A stretch of DNA of 64,000 nt from an uncultured Leifsonia sp. (GTDB taxonomy: Bacteria; Actinomycetota; Actinomycetes; Actinomycetales; Microbacteriaceae): positions 1-64,000 of the forward strand of contig NZ_CAMFLC010000011.1 of assembly GCF_945957465.1 (NCBI RefSeq), read 5' to 3'. Below are positions 25,329-33,378 of this stretch, in pieces. The translations under genes and the position numbers were made by a program. Position 1 is the first letter of the stretch. Each line of letters begins with the position of its first letter. The notes under the pieces are model-generated. The model was not told the origin of the DNA and ran no database searches. It saw only the letters and a list, made by a program, of their open reading frames with translations.

Positions 25329-25817
25329 TCACCGCGTCGACGTCGGGGCGTGCGGGTCGTCGGCTACCGGCCAGCTGATCTGTGTGCGCCAGCGGGCCGG
25401 GTCGGGTTCCGCGCCCGGATCGGAGAGATAGGACTCCCACATCGCCTCGCCCGGCGTGAGGTCGTGGTCGCGGAAGTACCGCTGCACGTCTGCATACGCC
25501 TCCTGGAGGGTGTCGTAGGAACCGACGTGGATCGCTTCGACGATCCGTCCACCCGGGAGGACGCCGGGGACGACCGAGCCGGACGGTTCGATCGGTTGCG
25601 ATGCGGGGAACCCGGCCTCGACGTCGACCGTGTCGGTCGGCATCCCGTAGTACTTGCCGAAGGGTGGTCCGGCCGGGTGCCGGCCCTGCGTGGTCAGCGC
25701 GGCCATGGTGTCGTGGAAGGCTCGCGAGAAGAACGCCGGGAGCTCGTCCATCCGCACCCGCTCGCGGACCACAGCGGACGGCTGCTCGGTGCGCTCGGAA
25801 ATCGAGATCGTGGTCAT
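25329..25817 (-). CDS. GyrI-like effector-binding domain protein
   Basis: ATG at 25817 (MTTISISERTEQPSAVVRER) gives a 162-residue stand-alone GyrI-like domain. The longer upstream frame is Arg/Ala-rich and was rejected. Diagnostic features are PFGKYYGMP near 58-66, GRIVEAIHVGSYDTLQEAY near 92-110, and the closing WESYLSDP....DPARWRTQISWPV pattern of AraC-type effector-binding proteins. Such domains bind hydrophobic or amphipathic small molecules. No DNA-binding domain is present. It is convergent with the upstream plus-strand membrane gene. Confidence 0.88.
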   Translation of the reverse strand: MTTISISERTEQPSAVVRERVRMDELPAFFSRAFHDTMAALTTQGRHPAGPPFGKYYGMPTDTVDVEAGFPASQPIEPSGSVVPGVLPGGRIVEAIHVGSYDTLQEAYADVQRYFRDHDLTPGEAMWESYLSDPGAEPDPARWRTQISWPVADDPHAPTSTR

Positions 25818-25936
25818 GACGTCAGTGTGGAGGCGCTCGCGTTCGGGCAGCAGGGCCGAAAGACCCTCATCGGCCGAAGCGCCGGCTACTAGGCTGACCG
25901 TCGCCGGCCGACGTGCGCCGAGCCAGGGGGTCACTG

Positions 25937-26623
25937 ATGAACGCACCGGGATCGCAGCGGCAGCGCGTGCCTCTGTGGGCGCCCTGCTATGGCGCCTCAT
26001 TCGCGGAGGCCTTCGTGCGCTTCTGGAAGAAGTACGCACGCTTCGATGGGCGAGCCAGTCGAAGCGAGTACTGGTGGTGGGCGTTGGTGGGTGCGCTGGT
26101 CCCTCTCGTCCTGTACGGGATCGTGCTGCTCGGCGCGGTGGTCGGATCGTCCAGCGATGCGGAGGGGAGCCTCACGCCGGGGCCCGGGATCGCCGTCGGC
26201 ACCGTTCTGCTCGTCGCATGGTGGTTCGCGACGCTGATCCCCGGTCTCGCGCTCGCGGCGCGCCGCTTGCACGACGTCGATCTGAGCGGTCTGCTGCTGC
26301 TTCTGCTGCTCATCCCGAGCCTGGGCGGATTCGCGATCTTCGTGTTGACCCTTCTTCCCCCGAACCCGCGTGGAGCCCGCTTCGACCGCCCGGACAACGA
26401 GGTGCCGGGGTACACGGTGATCGTCCCCGGCGCGGGCGCCGTGCCGCGGGATTACGGCTGGCCTCCTGCGCCGCCGCTCCCTTACGCGGGTCCGGCCGGC
26501 GGCCAGCCCCTCTACGCAGCGCCCCCGGAGCCGCGAGCGCCCGGGACGTCGCCCGAGCAGCCACCCGGCGAGCCTCCGGCTCAGCCTCCCGTGCCTCCCC
26601 AGAGTCCGCCCCCCGAGGGGTAG
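25937..26623 (+). CDS. DUF805-family membrane protein with Pro-rich tail
   Basis: ATG at 25937 follows AGGGGG. The 228-residue protein has the DUF805 core: SFAEAFVRFWKKYARFDGRA and SRSEYWWWALV near 25-55, then about four transmembrane helices, ARRLHDVDLSGLLLLL near 107-122, and NPRGARFD. After about residue 165 the tail is rich in Pro, Gly and Ala. Function is unknown. A TAGGCT -10-like hexamer is at 25890-25895. The last 43 bp overlap the convergent P-type ATPase gene. Confidence 0.88.
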   Translation: MNAPGSQRQRVPLWAPCYGASFAEAFVRFWKKYARFDGRASRSEYWWWALVGALVPLVLYGIVLLGAVVGSSSDAEGSLTPGPGIAVGTVLLVAWWFATLIPGLALAARRLHDVDLSGLLLLLLLIPSLGGFAIFVLTLLPPNPRGARFDRPDNEVPGYTVIVPGAGAVPRDYGWPPAPPLPYAGPAGGQPLYAAPPEPRAPGTSPEQPPGEPPAQPPVPPQSPPPEG

Positions 26624-28950
26624 CCGCGGCTCAGCACCGATGTGACCGACTCGACGAGCACGATCCCGACGATCGAGAATCCGGCGACCAGAAACCACGC
26701 CGGGGGCGACAGTTCGACGAAGACCAGGAAGCGGCGGAGCAACGGGAGTGTGAACACGGCCGCCAGCCCCGTGACCATTGCGGCGAGCACCAGGAGTCTG
26801 CGCAGATCGAAAGGCCGTGAGACGACAGCGAGCACCCACAGGGCGACGACCCCGAGGATCAATGTCGACCCCGTCCGAAGTTCCGCTTCGTCCAGCGCGG
26901 CCGTCGTCGCGGACCACGAGTACGCGAAGATCACCAGGGCGATGATGCACCCGACCGGAACGGCGAAACGGAGAGAGCGCGTCAGAAAGCCGCGCCGGTA
27001 CGGCCGGAGGTTCGGGAGAAGGGCGAGGAAGAACGACGGCAGCCCGATCGTCAACCCGTCGATGACGGACAGCTGCCGCGGAAGGAACGGGAAGGCGAGC
27101 AGGAAGGCGCCGAACACGAAGGCGAGTACGGCCGCGTAGACGGTCTTGGCCAGGAAGAGCATCGAGACCCGTTCGATGTTCGCCATGACCCGCCGCCCTT
27201 CGGCGACCGCCGCCGGGAGCTCGGCGAATCGCCCGTCGAGCAGCACCATGCGGGCGATCGCCTTCGTCGCGGCCGTGCCGGAGGACATCGCGATCCCGAT
27301 GTGGGCCTGTTTGAGCGCCGGGATGTCGTTCACGCCGTCGCCCGTCACCGCCACCGTGCGGCCGGCGGCTTGCAGGGCGGCCACGATGTCGCGCTTGCGG
27401 TCGGGGGTGACCCGGCCGATCACGACCTGCTCGTCCACGACCTCGACCAAGCGACGCGGGTCGTCGGGGAGGTCGCCCGCGTCGAAGCCCGCATGCCCGC
27501 CGAGCCCGACCTCCGCGGCGATGGCCGCCGCCGTGCGGGGGTCGTCGCCCGAGAGCACACGGATGTCGACGCCCTCACGTGCGAAGAACGAGAGGGTCTG
27601 CGCGGCGTCCTCTCGCACGCGTTCGCGGAACGTCACGACCGCGACAGGGCGTCTCGACGGTGGAAGCCCGTCGTCGCTGCGCAACGGGGCGTCGGCGTGC
27701 GCGAGCACCAGGACTCGCCGGCCGCCCGCGGTCGACGACCGCACCGTCTCGTCGAGTCGGCGATCGGGGAAGAGAACCTCCGCTGCGCCGAGGATCCAGG
27801 TGCCGGGGGCCGACCGGCCGCTCAAGGACACACCGCTCCACTTCCGCGTGGACGAGAACGGTATCCGCCCCGTGGGCACGGCGTCCGCCGGTGCGGGATA
27901 CCGTTCCACGAGGGCACGTGCCGTCGCGTTCGCGTCGGCGGCCGAGCCGAACCAGCCGAGGGCCTCACGCCAGCCGTGCGGGAGCTGCGAGGCGGGACGC
28001 AGGGGGAGCTCCGTGTCGAGGCGGATGTCGCCCTCGGTCAGCGTCCCGGTCTTGTCGAAGCAGATCACGTCGACGCGCGCCAGGACTTCGACCGCGGCGA
28101 GTTCTTGGACGAGCACGTGCCGGCGGGCGAGCCGCACCGCACCGACCGCGAAGGCGATGCTCGTCATCAGTACCAGGCCCAGCGGGATCATGGCCACCAC
28201 GGCAGCGATGGTGTAGACGGCGGCGTCGCGCCACTCCTCCCCACGGAACACGGTCGACCAGCCGCCGAGTGCGACCACCTGCGCGTTGAAGACCAGGATC
28301 GCGAGGGGGCCGATCGCCCAGGCCACCCAGCGCAGCACCGTCTGGACTCCCGAGTGCAACTCGCTCGACACCAGCGAGAACCGGCGTGCCTGAGCCGCCA
28401 GCCCGTTGGCGAAGGTCTCGGCACCGACCCGTACGATCTGCGCCCTGCCCTCGCCTCCGACGATCACGGACCCACCGAGCAGCGCCTCACCGGCAGGCTT
28501 GTCCACCGGGTCGGATTCGCCGGTCAGCAGCGACTCGTCGACTTGCAGACCGTCCGACACGACGACTCGCGCATCCGCGGCCACTCGGTCCCCGACCCGC
28601 AGCACGAGCAGGTCGTCGATGACGACATCGTCCGCGTCCAGTGCGACCTCCCGCCCGTCCCTGACGGCGCGAACCGATGACGCCGTCGGAAGCGCGAGCC
28701 GGTCGAGCGTGACCTTCGCGTGCACCTCCTGCCACGTGCCGATGATCAGGTTCGCGAGGGCCGAGAGACCGAACAGGGCGTCCTGCCAGTCGCCGATCAC
28801 GAGCAGCACGGCGAAGCAGCCGCCGATGATCGCGTTGAACAGCGTCAGCACGTTGGCGCGCACGATACCGGCGAGGCTGCGGCTCGTCCTCGGCCGGTAC
28901 CGGTTGCTCCGGCCCGCCGCCGTACGCCCGGCGACGTCGGCGCTCGACAA
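26581..28950 (-). CDS. P-type cation ATPase, CtpE-like (HAD-IC family)
   Basis: The protein has at least 789 residues and the P-type order. Helices 1-2 lie at about 30-75. The actuator motif TGES is at 143-146. The helix-4 motif is MIPLGLVLMTS at 254-264; many relatives have an IPEGL core, so the Leu is notable. The phosphorylation site DKTGT is at 299-303, the hinge TGDGVND is near 535-545, and six C-terminal helices follow. The pattern resembles M. tuberculosis CtpE, which is linked to calcium transport; the ion here is not proven. TTG at 28950 is the listed start, but family members begin (M)TGLSSADV, which points to a non-standard CTG at 28957-28959. Confidence 0.85.
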   Translation of the reverse strand: MSSADVAGRTAAGRSNRYRPRTSRSLAGIVRANVLTLFNAIIGGCFAVLLVIGDWQDALFGLSALANLIIGTWQEVHAKVTLDRLALPTASSVRAVRDGREVALDADDVVIDDLLVLRVGDRVAADARVVVSDGLQVDESLLTGESDPVDKPAGEALLGGSVIVGGEGRAQIVRVGAETFANGLAAQARRFSLVSSELHSGVQTVLRWVAWAIGPLAILVFNAQVVALGGWSTVFRGEEWRDAAVYTIAAVVAMIPLGLVLMTSIAFAVGAVRLARRHVLVQELAAVEVLARVDVICFDKTGTLTEGDIRLDTELPLRPASQLPHGWREALGWFGSAADANATARALVERYPAPADAVPTGRIPFSSTRKWSGVSLSGRSAPGTWILGAAEVLFPDRRLDETVRSSTAGGRRVLVLAHADAPLRSDDGLPPSRRPVAVVTFRERVREDAAQTLSFFAREGVDIRVLSGDDPRTAAAIAAEVGLGGHAGFDAGDLPDDPRRLVEVVDEQVVIGRVTPDRKRDIVAALQAAGRTVAVTGDGVNDIPALKQAHIGIAMSSGTAATKAIARMVLLDGRFAELPAAVAEGRRVMANIERVSMLFLAKTVYAAVLAFVFGAFLLAFPFLPRQLSVIDGLTIGLPSFFLALLPNLRPYRRGFLTRSLRFAVPVGCIIALVIFAYSWSATTAALDEAELRTGSTLILGVVALWVLAVVSRPFDLRRLLVLAAMVTGLAAVFTLPLLRRFLVFVELSPPAWFLVAGFSIVGIVLVESVTSVLSRGYPSGGGLWGGTGG

Positions 28951-29186
28951 CCCCGTCAGGACGGCGCACCTCCGCGGTCCGATTCGGCCGTGCTCCGGAC
29001 CGAAGACGTTTCACACTCCATGCGCACACACTGCCGCCACGTGGCTGGGAGACCCGGGCCGAAAGTCACGCGGGCCCGGCTCGTCCGTCGCGGCCCGGCG
29101 GATCGAGGGCGATCCGGTCCCTGTGGACAGGGAGGTGATCTGAGCCGGCGGGCTCGGTTGATGACCGCCGTCGTTAGTGTGGTCGC

Positions 29187-29552
29187 ATGGCTCAACTGAC
29201 CCGTGATGGTTCCGACGCCGTGATCACACTCTCGACGTTCGAGAAGATCGAAGGACTGCTCGCCTCGACTCGCTTCCCGCTCGCCCACGTCGCGTCCGTG
29301 CAGGTGCTGGACGACGCCCACCAACAGATCAAAGGATGGGGAAGCGACTTCAAGATCGCCGGGCGATATGTCCCCAACACGACCGCCGTTGGAACCTTCC
29401 GAAACGGGGAGGACGGCGGGGTCACACTCGCTCTCGTGCACTCCGACACGCCCCGTGGGCTTCAGATCGAGTTGGCGGGGGAGCCTTATCGCCGCGTTGT
29501 GATCGGGCTCGCCGATCCGGAAGCCGTGAAGGCTCAGGTCTTCGGCGAGTAG
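29187..29552 (+). CDS. Conserved-looking small protein, function unknown
   Basis: The 121-residue soluble protein (MAQLTRDGSDAVITLSTFEK) alternates beta-prone segments such as FPLAHVASVQVLDDA, GGVTLALVHS and RRVVIGLADPEAVKAQV, ending in a likely helix. The pattern is compatible with a bacterial PH-like or similar small beta fold, but that is inference only. It has its own start after a GTGTGG-rich leader, and is flanked by the divergent ATPase and the convergent DUF2075 gene. Confidence 0.65.
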   Translation: MAQLTRDGSDAVITLSTFEKIEGLLASTRFPLAHVASVQVLDDAHQQIKGWGSDFKIAGRYVPNTTAVGTFRNGEDGGVTLALVHSDTPRGLQIELAGEPYRRVVIGLADPEAVKAQVFGE

Positions 29553-29652
29553 GGCCGTTCCGATCGGCACGCGCTGGGATGGTTGGTCTCGGCTTTCCCC
29601 TTATCGCTGCTCCGCACGTTGGGGCGTTCGAGTTGGGTCAGGCCGTTGCGGC

Positions 29653-31371
29653 TCAGATGGCGTTGGAGAAATAGGGCCGCAGGTACCGCCGCAGCTCGGG
29701 ATCGCACACGTAGACGTAGGTGCCGCTGATGCCGCGCGTGAGGAGCACCCCGTAGATGTTCGTCACGTATTCGAGGATGTCGGTGTCGGTGTACTCGATG
29801 CCCCGACGCTTGTTGTTCTCCATGCCCTTGGTGTCGAAGTAGTTGGAGCGATCGAACCAGAGGCGGCGGTCAGTGGAATCGAAGCGAAGGTCAGGCCCGA
29901 TGATGACACCGGCGTAGTTGAGGTCGTACCCCTGGATGGTGTGGATTGAACCGACCTCCGAGAGTGACGCGGGCGACGACACCCAGTCGGTTTGCGTGCC
30001 GTTCCAGCGCATACGAATACCGTCGAGCTCGATGTCGTACGCGTCGCGATCCTTCTTGCTCACCCACTTCCAGGCGTAGCCGGCAACCAGTCGGGCGAGA
30101 CCCGTCTCCGCATCGCGGTGCTCGATCTCCCTGCGCATCGTTCCGAGGTCGTCGAAGAACCGAAGGTCATAGCCGGGAAAGGCTCTGGCCGTGGTGCCTT
30201 CACCGCGGAGGACACTGCGCACGTAAGACGTGTAGTCGTCGCCGGCTCGCACGCGCAGTTGGGACCGCAGCGGAAAGTAGCGATATGCAGATTTCGCGCT
30301 CTCGACCAGGGCCTTGACCACAGGTGCAGGTAGGTCGGCTGGACGCACACTCTGGGCGGGGTCAACGAGAAGGATCTGATGAGTACTTCGGGCGCGCACC
30401 CAATCGAGCTGTGTGCGTTCGTCGTCGTCGTGCCCGAACAGAGCCGCGTTGATGGTGGCGAAGGCGGCGTTCAACGGGCCAGCGGGCTGGTTGGCGCGGT
30501 GGTTGAGGCGGTGCGCTTCGTCCACGACGAGGAGGTCGAAGTGCTCGCTCGACTTGCCCACTTCGAACGGAGTGAGGACCGACACGTGCTTGAGGCCAGG
30601 CGTGCGCGCGAAGACCTTCTGAAGGGTGGCGCGGAGCGATTGTTGCGGGACAGCGAGCCCGATCCGAAAATCGGCCAGCAGTGCCGCGTTCTCGGGTACG
30701 AAGAACTCGGCAAACACCGTCTCCACGTCGGGGTCATCCTGCAATGATGCAGTCGCGATATCTCGTAGGAGCTTGATGAGGTACACGGCGACGACGGTCT
30801 TGCCGGTACCGGGGTCGCCTTGAACAACGATCGGCTCGGATGATCCGATCTGGATGTCATCGAAGAGCGCTTCGAGGACGTTCTCGACTGCGACGGCCTG
30901 GTCGAGTGAGAGCGCCTTGAACGGCGAGAATTTGAAGAGGTCGCTGTTGATAATCTCCGGGACGGTGCGCTCGAAGAGCCCCCGCTCCCGGAGCTCATCG
31001 AAGATCTGATCGAAGTGCGCTTGGTAACGCTCTCGGTCGTAGTAGGCCGCATCCCTAATGCCCGCTACGACGTTGACCACCTCGTATCGGCCATCACCCG
31101 CGAACATCCGGATGAGATACGACTCAAGGTCTAAGCAAGCCGATTTGTTGAACTCGTCGTGCATGACGACCCGAACGGAAGTGAGCGCATCCTTGCGGCG
31201 GTCGCCGCCGTGCTGCCGCATCCTCGAGACCAGGCTGAGCGTCTCGCCCACATAGACCTGGTGTTTACCGTCCATGACGTAGACCACCGGCCAGTTCTTC
31301 AGTCGGGGGTCCACGACTTCGTCGAGAGCGCTGCCCGAACGGTCGAAGGGGACTATGTCAAAGCCGGTCAT
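29653..31371 (-). CDS. GIY-YIG/DUF2075 helicase-like protein, probable defence factor
   Basis: ATG at 31371 (MTGFDIVPFDRSG) gives 572 residues; the longer upstream frame belongs to the overlapping MazG-like gene region. Residues about 28-95 form a GIY-YIG-like domain (VVYVMDGKHQVYVGETLSLV, RMRQH). The DUF2075 P-loop ATPase region starts with Walker A GDPGTGKT at 185-192. LLVVDEAHRLNHRANQ follows near 295-310, then later helicase-like motifs (IHTIQGYDLNYAGVIIGPDL; VLLTRGISGTYVYV). This family recurs with MazG-like enzymes in phage-defence neighbourhoods. The gene overlaps the upstream MazG-like gene by 14 bp. Its substrate is unknown. Confidence 0.85.
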   Translation of the reverse strand: MTGFDIVPFDRSGSALDEVVDPRLKNWPVVYVMDGKHQVYVGETLSLVSRMRQHGGDRRKDALTSVRVVMHDEFNKSACLDLESYLIRMFAGDGRYEVVNVVAGIRDAAYYDRERYQAHFDQIFDELRERGLFERTVPEIINSDLFKFSPFKALSLDQAVAVENVLEALFDDIQIGSSEPIVVQGDPGTGKTVVAVYLIKLLRDIATASLQDDPDVETVFAEFFVPENAALLADFRIGLAVPQQSLRATLQKVFARTPGLKHVSVLTPFEVGKSSEHFDLLVVDEAHRLNHRANQPAGPLNAAFATINAALFGHDDDERTQLDWVRARSTHQILLVDPAQSVRPADLPAPVVKALVESAKSAYRYFPLRSQLRVRAGDDYTSYVRSVLRGEGTTARAFPGYDLRFFDDLGTMRREIEHRDAETGLARLVAGYAWKWVSKKDRDAYDIELDGIRMRWNGTQTDWVSSPASLSEVGSIHTIQGYDLNYAGVIIGPDLRFDSTDRRLWFDRSNYFDTKGMENNKRRGIEYTDTDILEYVTNIYGVLLTRGISGTYVYVCDPELRRYLRPYFSNAI

Positions 31372-31678
31372 ACTTGGTGCTCCGGCCGCGCGACTTATCA
31401 ACCGGGTACTTGGCTTGGGTTCGGGCGAGTTTGTCCAGGACGATCCGGTCGGGATCCTCACCGAGCCTGTCCGCGAGCAGCAGGCAATAGGTGAGGACGT
31501 CGGCGAGTTCCTCACGCACGCGTTCCGGGTCACCGTCCGGGCTCCACTGGAAGCACTCCAAAAGCTCACCCGCCTCAATGGAGACGCTCTTCGCGAGGTT
31601 CTCGGCGGAGTGGAACTGCGCCCAATCCCGTTCCGCCACGAAGGCGCGCAGCGCTGCCAGCACAGACTCGTTCGTCAC
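31358..31678 (-). CDS. MazG-like nucleotide pyrophosphohydrolase
   Basis: This 106-residue all-helical enzyme has the MazG fold metal-binding pattern: FHSAENLAKSVSIEAGELLE near 22-41 (ExxE helix) and REELADVLTYCLLLAD near 54-69 (second metal helix). Single-domain MazG-like enzymes hydrolyse (d)NTPs to monophosphates. It is the first gene of a two-gene minus-strand operon and overlaps the DUF2075 gene by 14 bp. A role in nucleotide depletion or signalling during phage infection is possible but inferred. Confidence 0.9.
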   Translation of the reverse strand: MTNESVLAALRAFVAERDWAQFHSAENLAKSVSIEAGELLECFQWSPDGDPERVREELADVLTYCLLLADRLGEDPDRIVLDKLARTQAKYPVDKSRGRSTKYDRL

Positions 31679-31907
31679 AGGGCCACGCTAGCAATCCTCC
31701 GGGTCGCAGCGGGCCCTTGGCCTGTTTCTCTCAAGCGAGCTACGGGGGCGGCTACCTCCGCGCCCGCGTCGAGAGAGCAAGACCCTCCGCGATACAGATT
31801 CAGCCGCTTTGGCTGCCCTTAGGGCTGGCATTGAGTGGCCGCTGCCCCATAACGCGTATCGCGGAAGAATGAATGCATTTCGGTATGCTGCCATTCGAGG
31901 GGGCCGC

Positions 31908-32783
31908 GTGACTAGGTTTTTCGGAACGCCTGACGGTGTGCTTGAAGGACACTGGTTTGCCTCCCGCGAGGCTCTGCGTGCCGCAGGCGTCCACGCGGGC
32001 ATTTCCGGAACGAAGGCTGACGGAGCAGACTCCATCGTAGTTTCGGGAGGTTATGTCGATGACGAAGACTTCGGTGACTACATCATCTATACCGGGCACG
32101 GTGGACGGGATCAGCGGACGGGTCGGCAGATCAAGGACCAGTCGCCCGACGCCCCCGGCAACGCCGGGCTCATCACTAGCTGGCTCGAAGGCCTGCCAGT
32201 CAGAGTGACCAGAGGGTCAAACAAGGATTCGTCTTTTGCTCCCGACTCGGGCTATCTATATGCAGGCCTCTTCACTGTGACTGGACACTGGCCCCAGGCG
32301 GGCGCGGATGGTTTCGTGATTCAGCGATTCCGACTTGATGCGCTAGACGGAAATTACGATCACGAGGCTGGCGGTGTCCTCGAAGCGGATCCCTCCTTCT
32401 CAACCACGACCATTTCGCGACGCATTCGGGACTCGGCCGCGGTTCGTCGAGTGAAACGACTGTACGACGACTCGTGTCAGATCTGCGGAACGCGAATCAT
32501 TGGATCGCAAGGGCGCAGCTACTCGGAAGGAGCGCACGTTCGCCCGCTGGGTCGCCCGCACCTCGGCCCCGACACGGAGTCCAATTTGCTGTGTCTTTGT
32601 CCCAACCATCACACTCAACTGGACATTGGCGGCATTGTCATCATGGATGACATGCGCGTGATTACGGTGGATGGCGTCGAGGCTGGAAAGCTAACCTTCC
32701 GCGGCTCGCATCGGCTCGATCCACCCAACCTGAGTTATCAGCGAACGCTGTGGGTTACGGCTCGAGGTTCAGGAGCGGGGTAA
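31908..32783 (+). CDS. SRA (YDG)-HNH modification-dependent restriction endonuclease
   Basis: GTG at 31908 follows GAGGGGG and places FFGTPDGVLEGHWFASREAL at the N-terminus, as in relatives; ATG at 31869 is a weaker alternative. The 291-residue protein has an SRA domain (about 20-150: GADSIVVSGGYVDDEDFGD, IIYTGHGGRDQ, GLPVRVTRG, GYLYAGLF) that flips and reads 5-methylcytosine-type bases. An HNH nuclease follows (about 185-245: CQICG, EGAHVRPLGRPHLG, NLLCLCPNHHTQLD). The arrangement matches type IV, modification-dependent enzymes such as the SRA-HNH family. It is transcribed divergently from the MazG/DUF2075 operon. Confidence 0.9.
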   Translation: MTRFFGTPDGVLEGHWFASREALRAAGVHAGISGTKADGADSIVVSGGYVDDEDFGDYIIYTGHGGRDQRTGRQIKDQSPDAPGNAGLITSWLEGLPVRVTRGSNKDSSFAPDSGYLYAGLFTVTGHWPQAGADGFVIQRFRLDALDGNYDHEAGGVLEADPSFSTTTISRRIRDSAAVRRVKRLYDDSCQICGTRIIGSQGRSYSEGAHVRPLGRPHLGPDTESNLLCLCPNHHTQLDIGGIVIMDDMRVITVDGVEAGKLTFRGSHRLDPPNLSYQRTLWVTARGSGAG

Positions 32784-33378
32784 CGGGGTGACAGCTTGTG
32801 GTCGCGCTCGCAAGGCATGAAGGCATCAAGTGGAGTCGTCTTTCACGTCGTGCGGAACCAGCACGGCGGCATTGCGTCGGGTCGGCGTGAAGGCCAGCAG
32901 ATTATGTTTCGGATTTAGCCGAATCCATAAGGACATCCCTGACGGAGCCGCATCGATAGAGCTCTGCGGTCTCGGCTGGCTGGGGCAGTGAACGAGGCGG
33001 CGTGGATGGGTCCATGCCCGGACAGGCATACGGACCATCGACACCACGGAACCCGCGGTGTCCTACCCCCAATTTGGGGGCCTCCACGGCAACCGAGCCA
33101 GCGATCAAACACCCTGCGATTCGGCCTGGATCAGGGGAAATGAAGCCGAACCCGCCCGCGACCTGATCCTGAGAACCCGTCACGTTCTTGTTGCGCGGTC
33201 GGACAGCGCGGGCGTATCTTCAGCCTCGGCGAAACGGGGGTCTCGCACTTCACCCGGTAGCCATTCAACAGGTTTCAAGACACGGTTTTTCGGGCGCCTC
33301 CAACGGCCGCGTGTTTTTCCGACGCAGACGTTCCAGATGGTCGTGGTACCGCGCAGCGACGGCTTTTGGGGGTGCCAC
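32784..33378. other. Non-coding interval before the giant gene
   Basis: No convincing gene was found in these 595 bp. A perfect inverted repeat CCCCC-AATTT-GGGGG lies at 33066-33080. TTGCGC, an 18-bp gap and TATCTT end at about 33219 and form a weak promoter candidate for the giant gene. The segment from there to 33378 would be a leader of about 160 nt; no known riboswitch is recognised. Confidence 0.5.

Noticed and set aside
33066-33080. CCCCC-AATTT-GGGGG as a terminator
   Set aside because: The inverted repeat lacks a T-run and is not directly after a gene.
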